The translations under genes and the position numbers were made by a program. Below are positions 36,740 through 47,720 of a stretch of DNA of 64,000 bases, in pieces. Position 1 is the stretch's first letter, and each line of letters begins with the position of its first letter. The notes beneath the pieces are model-generated. The model was not told where the DNA came from, ran no database searches, and saw only the letters and a program-made list of their open reading frames with translations. The stretch covers positions 495,718 through 559,717 of the forward strand of contig VYZB01000374.1 of NCBI GenBank assembly GCA_013397455.1, read 5' to 3'. This DNA is from Crotophaga sulcirostris. Lineage: Eukaryota; Chordata; Aves; Cuculiformes; Crotophagidae.

Positions 36740-39395
36740 ATACTATACTACTATAAATCTGTAGTTTCACCTACACAGAAACACTATAAAATGCCTGTTA
36801 GAATATTTTCATGCCACATCCAGCTTCATTATCCCATTTTAAACTGCAGCATTAAAACTGGTGCATTAGCTGAGGTCATTCCAGTAGTGCCATCTGATAA
36901 TTTGAGTGCTTCGGTTAAAATGATGGCATTGTAAAATAAGAAGCTCATCTCGTGAGGCTCAAAGGCTGGGAACAAAAATGAGCATTCCAGATGTTTTGTA
37001 GGGTGCATTTGGGGAACAGGAATTACATGGTTGTGGCTGCAGTCAGCTCTGAACTGGGCTACCCTGGCTGCCACGCCGGCGGTGTAAACCTAGGAGCACG
37101 GCTCCTCTTAGCCATCATGACAGACATTGAAGTGCAAGCATAAAGACATTTGCAGAATCTGGTGTCCCAGACAATAGTGAAATGTTGGCAACTAAATATT
37201 TGCTGGTTTACCTTTTCAATGGAAGGACAGTCTCTAGAGAAGCCATCTGGTTCTTGATTTCTTAATTCTCTGTCATGGTAGACACTGGTAAAACCTTGTT
37301 AACAACTTGAGATTGGCTGGTTGGATCTTGAATACCTCCCTTAAACGTTTTTAGGAACTGGGTGAAATGATTTACTACCAGATACAGAAAAAAATTATTA
37401 TTCTTTTTCCTAACTTGAAAACTCAGGTATTTTTTCACTAACACTGGGATAAAATGCTAATAAATGTTAAAAGTCCACTGGATGATTCTCACAGGTACTA
37501 CTGTCCCTGTTGCTACCAGAAGGCAACACAACAGTTCACACTACACCCCATGCTAAATTTAAAAAAAAAATAAAAATCCAAGCTGATCATTTTTAGAATG
37601 CAAAATTAGGTTTTTTTCTTGAAGTATTGTTGACAAAAAAAAATGTGATACAGCTTTAACATTAGTCAAAAATAGTTATTTTCTAAATACTTTTGACATA
37701 CTGCTGTTTCAAAATCTACTAAAGGTTATTATGAAGATTTATATATTAATTGAACTCACAAATATCACAATTTAATTGCTAGATATTTACAATAAAATCA
37801 TCATGTAGGTAACATGTAATTACCATCAATGCCTTAGTTTTATAGAGAAAATAATTTCATTTTGGAATTTATTTTTTAAAGCTTCACAGACAGAAAAAAC
37901 AAATATGAAAAGCTAAAAGACTGATTAGTTTTAAAATGCATTTTCTTCATAAGAAGATACTGAAGGAATATATGAACCAGCCTGGTTTTGTTTTATTTTT
38001 TTAAAAAATACTGTTGAAAATATAGTTCAGATCTTACTTCTCTAAGAGGTCATGTCCTATTTTCTACTCCTTCTTTGATAAATTGTATCAAGAAGATAAA
38101 AACTCTGATATTGGTCATGATTATAAAACATTATACTGTTTTATAGCTTCATACAAAGAAAAAAGCTGCAGTGTTTCAGAGAAGATTAGAGAGTATTCAC
38201 AGAAACGATGCAATTTCAACAAAATGAAGAGTAGAATTGATTTTCATTGCGTTGAATAAAACTAATGGCTGAGGTGAGAAATATAATTTAGTATGTATCA
38301 GAAGTTCATAATTTGAGTTATAGTTTATGTCTAGATTAGTTTTGATAATGGATTAAATAAATGAGTTAGACAGAAAGCAGATTTACTTGCATTAGGGGAG
38401 AAACACATACTCCAACATGTTGTCTAACTGATGCTACTGTATACAAAGTTAGTACAGAGTATGGGGAAATTTTCTGGTTGATTTCATTTGCTTGTTTTAC
38501 AGCAACACTCTAATCTGATATAAATAATGCTGCAGATGCCTTAGAGCTTGTAGACATGGAAAAATCTTCAGACTACCTAAAGAGAAAATACAGTTTATTC
38601 ATTTTAACCTATGTCAGTGTGACTCTTCCAGATGGACTCCGGGCCTGTATAACAATGTGGGTCTGAAGTAACGACTTTGATTGAAAAACTCAGTTTTGTG
38701 AAAAACTCTCAAATCACCCACACTCCAAAATTAGACATTTTTATTATAGGAGGCATTAGCAGTCATGGCTGAGAGAAAAGGACAGGATTCAAAAAGTGTC
38801 AGAAGTCAATGAGACATAAGGATGCTGTTGCAGATGGTGGACTCACAGAAGTCTCCTGTGCAATATATAAAGTAAAAGTATGGGAAAATATCAGGATGGT
38901 GGACACTGTTATAGGATGCAGGAAAGATTAAAAAAAAGAGGGGAACATAATTTAAGACTAATAATTTGGCTATCATTTTGATTAGGCAGAAAAGTACAAT
39001 TCAAGAAGAGTGGGTGGGTTGATGTGTGCCATCGATGCAAGAACGTTGCGGCACTGAAATGAAATTTTGATCCTTCAGCTGTGGAAGTGATAAAAGATGA
39101 CTGTCACAAGATGACTGGAAGAGAGGAAGAGATACCAGGCAAGGTCTCCATGGAAGCAGAGGAGTAGAGCACATCACGTACATCGGTTTCCTCTGACCAG
39201 TTGTTGTAGTACCCCTAGACTCTGCAACTACGAGAGCTCTAAGTTCCTGGCTTGGGGACACATCTCAACTGTGTCAAGACTAGTCTGGACGAAGACCCAG
39301 GACCAGACTGCTTATAGCACTGAGGCAAGTTGGCAAAGCCATTGAAAGGATTCCTAGTTAAGCACCATAAAATCAGCCCCAGAACGTGTTATTAG
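36740..39395. other. Gene-free AT-rich DNA
   Basis: No gene or recognised repeat. Very AT-rich between about 37550 and 38400, with A-rich runs near 37560-37575. Confidence 0.55.
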
Positions 39396-39966
39396 GTAAG
39401 TTCTCATCCCCTTATACTGGGCACTGGTTAGGCCACACCTTGAGTCCTGTGTGCAGCTCTGGGCCCCTCAGTTTGAGAAAGATGTCAGGACACTGGAGTG
39501 TGTGCGGAGGAGAGCAACGAAGATGGTGAAGGGTTTGGAGCACAAGCCCTGTGAGGAGCGACTGAGGGAGCTGGGGCTGTTTAGCCTGGAGAAGAGGAGG
39601 CTCAGGGGAGACCTCATTGCTCTCTACAGCTGCCTAAAAGGAGGCTGGAGTCAGGCAGGGGTTGGTCTCTTCTCTCAGGTGACAGAACAAGAGGACATCG
39701 AGTCAAGCTTCGACAGAGGATGTTTAGGCTTGATATTAGGAAAAGAGTTCTTCCCTGAAAGGGTGATTGGCCATGGGAATGCGCTGCCCAGGGAGGTGGT
39801 GGAGTCGCCAACCCTGGAGGTGTTTAAGGGGAGATTGGCTGAGGCACTCAGTGCCAGGGTTTAGATGATGGGTTGGTGTTGGTGTTGGTGTTGGGTTATA
39901 GGTTGGACTCGATGATCTCAAAGGTCCTTTCCAACCTTGTGATACTGTGACACGGTGATACTGTGA
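39396..39966 (+). mobile_element. CR1 LINE 3' fragment, young family; best-preserved ORF2 C-terminus
   Basis: A 5'-truncated plus-strand copy of about 570 bp. A single open frame runs from the truncation through [40 protein letters not shown] and [20 protein letters not shown] to [20 protein letters not shown] and ARV, stopping at about 39864. This is the C-terminal part of ORF2 downstream of the reverse-transcriptase core. The frame is open because of two compensating changes. About 7 bases are missing in the GTGACAGAAC region near 39680, relative to GTGACCAGGGACAGAAC in the copy at 31549. One base is gained in GGAAAAGAGTTCTTCCC near 39740. Between the two events, the usual [10 protein letters not shown] is read as [11 protein letters not shown]. 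The GTTGGT array has one more unit than in other copies, and the tail is GATACTGTGACACGGTGATA. Confidence 0.96.
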
Positions 39967-40479
39967 ACAAAAAGGGATCAAGGACCCTGTGGCAGCCTGT
40001 GCTCCTCACCACTAAGTGCTCTCAGTGACAGACTGACAGGCAGTGGGAAGGTAAAAAGAAACTGCTTGAGAAAGCAGCTCAACTTCTGATCTTCAGTTTA
40101 CCTTGGCTTGCATCCAAGATTCTGAAAGGAAAAATGATATCTTAAAACTTTAATTCAAAGGCTGCACAGTATTCTCAAATATATTCAGTAAATGGGATAA
40201 TGTCAATATCAACAACATTTAGATGCGCTCCGAGAGGAAATTTTGTATGTTCTTTTGAAATAAGTATATCACCTAAAAAAGTGTTTCTCTTGCCAATTGC
40301 TAACTGAAATAGGCCCTAAGAGTATGAATTTTAAGCTCTTCTGAAATAGGGCGACAAAGTTAATTTTTATACAAATTTCCATTAAATGATACCATTCCCT
40401 TTATGGAAATGACAGTGGAGCCTACTTTCTTCGTTTGTTTGCAAACTGTCTTTGCTTTTATCTGTCAAACCTCAATTAA

Positions 40480-40630
40480 ACATACTTTGGTATCATATAA
40501 AAAGTGTACACAAGCACCAACTAAGCAGAAGAGTTAATTAGCTGAAATATGCCAGCTCCATACCAAGGGAACAATGAATATTCATTGGCTCAGTTACATA
40601 ACAGGTAATCAACCATTCTGTTTACGAATT
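40480..40630. promoter_or_regulatory. Candidate enhancer-like cluster with SOX/POU-type palindrome
   Basis: A compact cluster of words typical of developmental enhancers. GTTAATTAGC is at 40533-40542 (homeodomain). The perfect palindrome CAATGAATATTCATTG at 40572-40587 sits within GGGAACAATG and CATTGGC, so it can be read as two outward SOX-like AACAATG/CATTGG sites around an ATGAATATTCAT POU-dimer-like core. GGTAATCAACC follows near 40603. About one perfect 16-bp palindrome is expected by chance in 64 kb, so this is only suggestive. Confidence 0.2.
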
Positions 40631-40715
40631 ATGGCAATAGTGCCATCAATTACTCCGTATTTTTGCAGAAAATGAGTTTTAAAAAATAATCTAAGCCCAT
40701 AGGTCTTTCGGGAAG

Positions 40716-40771
40716 TATACACACACACACATACCAAATATATGTATTTAAAAATATATATATACATATCA
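40716..40771. repeat. AC microsatellite followed by AT-rich repeat
   Basis: TACACACACACACATACC is followed by alternating TA steps (AAATATATATATACATATC). It is a simple dinucleotide repeat, likely length-polymorphic. Confidence 0.85.
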
Positions 40772-41916
40772 GAATTTATTCTAGAGCTTTTGAACACTAG
40801 TACACATTGGAAAATGTGAGAGTGCATGTGTTTCAGACCATCAGTGTCACACTCTACTTGGGCTTCAGCACACGGAAACTGGATTTGGGAGCTCACACTG
40901 AGTGTTGCTCATAGACCCAGGACTAAAAACTGTGAGTACACAGCACCACACAGCATCACGTTTTGTGCAAGCCCAAGGAACACTTATGCAACTGGACTCA
41001 ACACACGCAAAGTTAGTATTTGTGAAAAAAGAAGCTCCTTCAGGCTAAAAGAGGAGTGGGAAAGTGGAGTATGACGGGGGAAAACAAATTCAATACACAA
41101 TAGTGTAGAACCACACGAATTTAGAAACCAAACCAATGTAAAATTTTGCTTTACCTATGGTAAAATTTCTAACAGAGCGATATGACTTGAATAATTACCT
41201 CAACAAATATTTTCCCACCCTTTCTCTGCATAGTGATGCAAGTAATTTTTCTCTTCTTTTTATTGCAAAGACTCTTTTGTTATTATGACAGTATTTAACA
41301 AGTACCTTCTTGGAATTTGGTGAAAAAGGAGGTTAATATATAGAGTTCTGAAAATAGAAATACACAAACTGTTCCATAGCTTGGGAACCGTAGTTCAATG
41401 GACGCATTTAGGTAACCAATTCTATAACACAAAGCCATCCTACCAGTGTAGCAGTGACATCACTGTATGAATGTGCAGTAAAAGAATTTAAATTCACGAT
41501 GAAATATTGTTAATGAGGAAGAACATGCTTTCTCACTGAGTTAAAAGTTGGCTCACCCATTACAGAGTATCACAGATGTGCTGAAATGCATCCCAAGTAA
41601 TGCATCTCTTTGTGATTATTACAGTCATTTAATTCACTCTTTCTGTCAGGTCTTTTTCTCCTATTAGGGATTGTTAATAAGCCACGTATAATTTCACACC
41701 ACTTACCTTTTCTACAAGGTTGGCTGATCTGCATATCAGCTTCTAACGAAAATTCTTACAGTGCTGAAGGGGAAAAAAAAAAAAAAGAAAATTTCTTCAA
41801 CTACACAGTGATTTGTTTACAAACTAAATATGGATTATAATTAGACCCCTACAGTAAAACATATATTTTAATAGCTAAAGGTATAAAGTAAGCCTGAGCA
41901 TGAACCATATAGGTAC

Positions 41917-41954
41917 ACCTGGAATATAATGTAGGACCTGGAATAGAATGTATA
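41917..41954. repeat. 19-bp tandem duplication
   Basis: ACCTGGAATATAATGTAGG is followed directly by ACCTGGAATAGAATGTATA. A third, partial copy (AACATAATGTAG) follows. Confidence 0.7.
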
Positions 41955-42814
41955 GAACATAATGTAGTCCTGTAGTGGGTTGAGTCAAAAAAGAGCCTCC
42001 AGCAGCTGTACCCTTAGAGCTAAATCTAGGGATGTGGTTAAAGAGAGAGAAAATGGATGTAACTTTTTAGTTAAAGGTTCTAAGGATCATTTTGGAAAAT
42101 CTTGTCTCTAAATTATACTACCTTGAAATCATAAATGATATCGTAGGAGGAGCTGGAGAATAGCTGTGAAATTTTTGTTCCCAAGCAGAATTGTCAATGA
42201 AGTACACTCAGTTTTGGAATATGCCTTAAGTGGCATGCAGAAATAACCCAGTTATAAGAAGGACTTTAGAATATCTTTCCAGTCAAAAATATTTTTCGTA
42301 TTGGACTAATTGCAAAAGTTCAATTAAAAAAAAAATTTAAATGTTGAAAAAAATTCGATTGGGCTCCAGGTGCTTATCATTCAAATTTAGGAATGTTTGA
42401 AAAGCAGATTTTGCTTGTCCAGTAGGGACACAAAACTGGGTTGTAGGGCTGGCACTGCTGGTCTGCAGTTGGTCTGATGTGTAGCATCCCCCCATAATGA
42501 GATAGCAGGGGTACTTGGGGGAAGTAAGGTACAGGCTCTGACCCATTGATTTGCACTGTCTGCCAAATACTCTTCAGATAGAATGTAGGCAGACAACAAA
42601 GAGACAGGAAAAACATGGTAAGTAACATTTATACTAATCAGTGTATATCTCTACTGAGCCTGAAATGTGGATTAACAGGTGACCCTGCAGCTATTTTGCT
42701 GTGTTGTTACTGGCAATATTCACAGAAAAGCATTAACTAAGATAAGATTTATGGAGATAGAGAGGAGGAGTTTAATACATAAAGGCGAATACACTCAAAA
42801 CTTTTAGAAAACAC

Positions 42815-42854
42815 AGAATATCTCCTAAACTAGAATATCTCCTAAACTAAAATA
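42815..42854. repeat. 17-bp tandem repeat abutting a CR1 fragment
   Basis: AGAATATCTCCTAAACT occurs at 42815-42831 and 42832-42848 and is followed by a degraded third copy (AAAATACCTCC) that runs into the 5' edge of the CR1 fragment at about 42855. Confidence 0.75.
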
Positions 42855-42972
42855 CCTCCCTCAGACACACGGTGTGAATGTTGGGGTTGTTCTATGCAGG
42901 GACAGGAGTTGGGCTCAATGACCCTTGTGGGTCCCTTCCAACTCAGGTCATTCTATGATTCTATGATTCTAA
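42855..42972 (+). mobile_element. CR1 LINE 3'-UTR fragment, older subfamily (ATTCTATG tail)
   Basis: A plus-oriented 3' end comparable to the copy at 4687. It shares CTCAGACACACGGTGTGAAT, the block GTTGGGCTCAATGACC, TGGGTCCCTTCCAACTCAGG and a tail of two to three ATTCTATG units (ATTCTATGATTCTATGATTC). No ORF2 sequence is left. The better-preserved tail suggests it is younger than the copy at 4687, though of the same group. Confidence 0.93.
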
Positions 42973-43839
42973 ACAGCTACTTTGTAAGCTGTGAATAAGA
43001 GTTCTATTTCCACTCAGAACACAATTTATAGGAATGTTCTGCCAAAACGTCCGATTTCCTGGAAAGGAAAATGAATACAGACTGTGCATATGGGCAAATG
43101 CACTTCCAGTAGCAGCAGCACCTTATTGATTCTAATTCGCTTGGAAAATACCTCTTCGTATGAAATTATTTTTATTGATCATGAAAAGCACTGCCAAGCT
43201 GCCTTTCTGCTCTCATTTATGGCAATGCAATGCCCTTCAATTCAGCAGGGTTGAACAGAGAGCAAAATCAGGCCCCTGGTGCCCAGTCCAGAATGACATT
43301 TCCTATCCCCAGGCATATGAATATTTTTCTGACTGCTACTAGGCAAAGAAGAAACTGAAAATGCCTTTGCAAAAAAGTGATTTATTTACCGCTAGGCATA
43401 AACTCAGGCTGGTTCATGAATCACTTTTACCAGACTCTGGATACAGGATTTTGGTACACAATATTTCTGCAGCTTTCATCTATGAAGTTCATTTAAAAAC
43501 AAATAAATAATTCTGGATTATTTTGTTGGCCTGATATGAAACCCCTGCTGCAGGGTGTTTCTTTTTAGAAATCAAACATTTTCCCAGGTAAGTGAACAGA
43601 TGCAATGAAGTGATATTTATTGTTTTTAATGGCCTTTACTTATCTATAGGGAGGAGTTTGCATCCAGCATTTCTTTCCTTAATTTCTTCTCTTATCCTGT
43701 GTTAGATTTCTCTAATCTGTATTTCAACAAAAAGAGACGCTGAAAGCAAGATGGTAAGGATACTGAAAAAAACCCCAAACAAACCCAAAAGAATAAAAGC
43801 AATAAATCAGTGCTTTAGATTATGCGTTGCTGCAGGACA
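42973..43839. other. Gene-free unique DNA
   Basis: No gene or recognised repeat; only chance frames such as the 60-codon one at 43160. Confidence 0.5.
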
Positions 43840-44560
43840 GGAAGTATAGTTCCATCCGATTGTCTTCTCTCAGACAGATTCTGTCTTGCTTATTTGGGTT
43901 GAGGATTACTTTCTTATTCATACAATCTCATTTAAATTAGCAAGATTGTTACTGCAGCAAATATTTCTCATAAAATCTGGAAAGATTTTCATGAGTCATT
44001 ACCCACAGTGGTTCAGTAGATTATTTACCCCTAAACTGAATTATTTGCATTAGACAGGTATTTGCTTCTCAAATTGTGGATCAGTTTCAAGCAACTGCCT
44101 ACATTTTATTAACAATCTGCACCAGAAAACACCACTTTTGCTCTCTAGCCTGTGACTCTGATATGCAGAGACACTTTAATTGTTCTGCATTCCTGAGTAA
44201 TCATTTTATGATGGGTTTATTGCCACCTCTCCCTTATCAGGGCATGGCACTGTTACAGACCCTAGTGATAAATTACCCTTTAGAGAGGAAGAAGACAGTA
44301 CCACTTTAACAAGTGCCATAAAGCACTTTTTATACCAGGAGAGTTCAGTGCATTTCCCATTCATCATATACCCTCAGTGATTTTACACAGATTTTACACT
44401 GTTGATTAGCTCATTAGTGGGGTTAATTGGATACATTAACTGGCAGAATTACAGCTTGACTATGAACCAGAGGCTGCAGCATTATAAATGACAGGCAAAC
44501 TACAGACATGCATGGCTAGCCTGAAGGAAGTTCTCCTCTTTGATTAACTTTCATTAGGTT
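43840..44560. promoter_or_regulatory. Candidate conserved noncoding element
   Basis: About 700 bases with an even base composition, no low-complexity runs and many enhancer-type words. These include the octamer ATTTGCAT at 44043-44050, TTTGATTAA at 44539-44547, CATTTTATGATGG, repeated TTAATT/TTAATTGG cores near 44415-44430, and TGCCATAAAGCAC. The look is that of a vertebrate conserved noncoding element in a gene desert. No alignment supports this; homeodomain cores are common in AT-rich DNA. Confidence 0.2.
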
Positions 44561-46699
44561 TTAATTCTTCCCCTTCTACTTCTATAATTGACTCTGTTTG
44601 AATATTTACTATAGCACAAAATGAGTAAGTGGATAGATTACATTAAGCTGCATTTTCCATGGCTGTCTGTCCTTATGTCACAAATATTCAGAGGCTGACA
44701 ACTAGAAAATGGGCAGGAGGAAGACTGGGAATACTTAGGCTTTACAATTAAAGTTTGTAGGAAGTCAAAGCCCAGCTATCATCACCGACCCTTCTAGAAA
44801 ATAGTGCCCACAGTTGCACATTCAGGGCCCAGCCTTGACCTCTGCACGTAGTCAGAATTTTACAGTTTTCGAAGCTTAAGCTGAATCACCATCTCATTCT
44901 TAGAGACAACTGCCCTTCTTTCTGAAATAAGGTCCTTAATAAAGAGGATTCTAGACTTCCCAGGTAAACAACTTATTAATTCAGCCCTGAAAGCACAGCA
45001 GGATGAAAGCAGATCAACAGCAAGATGGACATTTTTCTTCCTAATAGGTGATTTATTATCTTATAACTGAAGAAGCAGTTCTCAGAAACATCTGAGGTGG
45101 GTATTTCTTCATATATATAGCTCTATGAACAATATCCTACCTGGTTTTCCTATCAATAATTGGGTTCCTTTTGGTCTTGTGGTTTATTCCTTTAGGAACA
45201 AGATTATTGTCCCATAAACCAGCAAGTGGTTACTATTATACCTTAATTTCTAGTAATGGTGTGAAGCTGAAAAGTGATATTGCATGGGTTATAATATGAG
45301 TGTTACACACTTTGCTTGCTGACAGGGAGCCTGAGTCTAGGTTTGCTTTAACAGTTCCAGAACCAAACAGTTCAGACTGAGATTTATACTGTCACACAGC
45401 CTTACCTACCCAGGCTCTGATGGTTTTATTCACCCCAAGTATCACTGACTTGCAAATGGCCCCACTGAAGTGAAAGGAAATGCCAGCAGAGTGGGGTAAT
45501 GATACTCAGCATAAATAAACACATTAGATTGTGGCCCAGTGTTTGCAAACTCTTCCTCTGGAAATCGTGGTAGGCATCAAAGACAGAAGTAACACAGTGT
45601 GACTGCAGAAGTAGGCTTCTGGCTCCCTTTAGCCACAAGCACAGAATGTGCCTCATTGGGAATGCATGAGAAGAGCCCTTTGAGTCAACAAGATTGCTCG
45701 TGCACGTAATGCCAGACCCTTGTGCAAGCACTGGGGTTGTTTGCATACATTATGCATGCTGCTTTGGTTTCAGGGAGTTCCCAGGTACTTTTAGTACAAA
45801 AATGTCATCATATTGCTGAGGCTACTGTAGGTAAGCTGGTGGACGATGCCCTCAGTCACCATCTGAGTGGAGCACATCCAGGACACTAGAATGGTTCAGA
45901 AGATCTAAACTCTGCCCTGGTCCTACAGCATTTGCACCCTCACAGCTTCCATGTTTACTTAAGAATCTGGAACTTCCTAAACAAACAAAAAGGGGAAGCC
46001 CAAACAGGAGTTGCAAGCTGAATGAAAACAATAAAGTGTATTAATATTGCTCCAAAATTGTCCTTCAGACATATGCTAAAAGTTAGGGGGAAAAAAATGG
46101 GCTCATATGTAATGAGAAATAGGGTAGAAATTAAAGATAGTGCAGATATGAATGAAAAAAACCCCAGACTTAAGCATGTCACCTCAGTTTTCTAAAATGA
46201 CAGTGACACGGGCTACTGGAGAAATTTCAGGTATCTCTTGGCCAGAGTTAGCCTCTCAAAATTTTGCAAACCTGGAGAACAAATTCTGAGAGAAAAACTC
46301 AAAATGAGGTAGATAGAATATTTATTTACTAAAGGTAGTTTTATACTAGCTTGACACCTTTCTTTGACATGATAAATGATTTTTGAGGAAAGGGAAGCAG
46401 AGTACAAGTCAGCATCAGTGTATGCAGTCAGGGTTGATGATAAAGTCAAAATCATATTTAAAAATCATTTGCTTCTTAAATGTCATGTTTTTTTATACAG
46501 CTATTTATTCTGTTCTGGAAGACCTATTGCTGGTGGAACAATTGTAGGAATAGGTAATTTGCTCAATAGCAGAATCCTTGTAAGGTTTCCAGTGTTTGTT
46601 GTTGCTGCTTCCTTACACATTTTGCTCCCTAGCTGCTCCATGATTCATGTTCTATAATGCAATTTTGGCCACTTTCCTTCCCTCTGAATTGATGTTTCT
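44561..46699. other. Gene-free unique DNA
   Basis: No supported gene. The frame at 45426-45746 minus (106 codons) has no motif and no flanking gene structure. Confidence 0.5.
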
Positions 46700-47720
46700 T
46701 TCCATTGCTGTTATCTAACTTGTTATTCAAATTCAAAACATTATTATATTTCCTCTCTCTTGCTTGCTCTCTCTTTTTTTTTTAAAGATCAAACTTTATT
46801 AGCATCCCAGCTGCAATTCCTCCTGGTTTGCTATACACTTACAGCATGACTTCAAGTTTTACATTGGAAAAAAAAGCCCCTCATCCCCCATCCTCGATTT
46901 TATTTATCAGGGGAAGGTGGTTTCTTAATTTCCTGCCTTCCCCTCTCCAGTATCCCAGTTTTTATGCCTCATTAATATGATACAGACACACACACACAAA
47001 TACTTTATTAGTTTGTTTCTAAACCAAGACAGAAACATTTATAGCTACTCTTTCCCCACCTCACAATTGCTCTCCCTGTTGTTTTACTGCTGTAGAAGTC
47101 CCTTGATACTTGGACCATTGGAAGGTATTTTCAAATTGTCCCATAGCCAACTTTTAAAACTATTTTCATAAATTAATATAGTGCAAGTGGTTGGAAATGT
47201 GATCCAGGATTATAAATGAGATGACAAAGGACGGCTTTTATAAGCCTTGGTCCTCACAAAATGACAGGTTCCTCCTTAGGTCACTTTGAGAAAATATCCA
47301 CCGTCTGGTGATTTTAAAATGCTGACCTTCTTATAATGTGCAGGGGTTTGATTGGGATTTTCTTTTTTTTTTTAAGAACTGGAGCTATTGTACTTTATTA
47401 TAAGGTTATGGGATTTATAACCCAGCCTCAATTAGCCATCAAAGGGATTCTTTAAAATGAAGGAGTAACAGCGCATACTCCCCATTACCGTCACATGTCA
47501 AGGTTAAGTAGTTTGAATGGATGGTGAAGAGAACATGCAGAAATTCGTAAGCAGCCTTGTAGCTATTATTTATGATGTGTGGAAGAGTGCCCTCAGCAGC
47601 AAGCACATACTTGGAGCCAGACATTGCAAGCTAAGTTGTACAAAGCAGCCTAGTCCCAGCGAGACCAGCCGGGGGATGCCACAGCAACCACCTCCCAGCT
47701 TGCTTTGATGCTTGGAGGGA
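46700..47720. promoter_or_regulatory. Candidate conserved noncoding element
   Basis: A run of about 1 kb with complex sequence between two poly-T tracts (about 46772-46785 and 47363-47373). It contains ATCAAACTTTATTAGC, CTCATTAATATGA, GATGACAAAGGACGGC, TTATAACCCAGCCTCAATTA and GGATGGTGAAGAGAAC. The mixture of AT-rich factor-binding words with GC-containing unique sequence differs from the surrounding degenerate DNA. Conservation is suspected but not shown. Confidence 0.18.

Larger units (their letters stand above)
39967..42814. other. Gene-free stretch with microsatellites
   Basis: No gene is supported. The segment contains an AC run followed by AT repeats at about 40716-40771, an A-rich run at about 41770-41787, a 19-bp tandem at 41917-41954 and a perfect 16-bp palindrome at 40572-40587. 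The overlapping frames at 42337-42628 are one AT-poor patch read in three frames. Confidence 0.5.
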
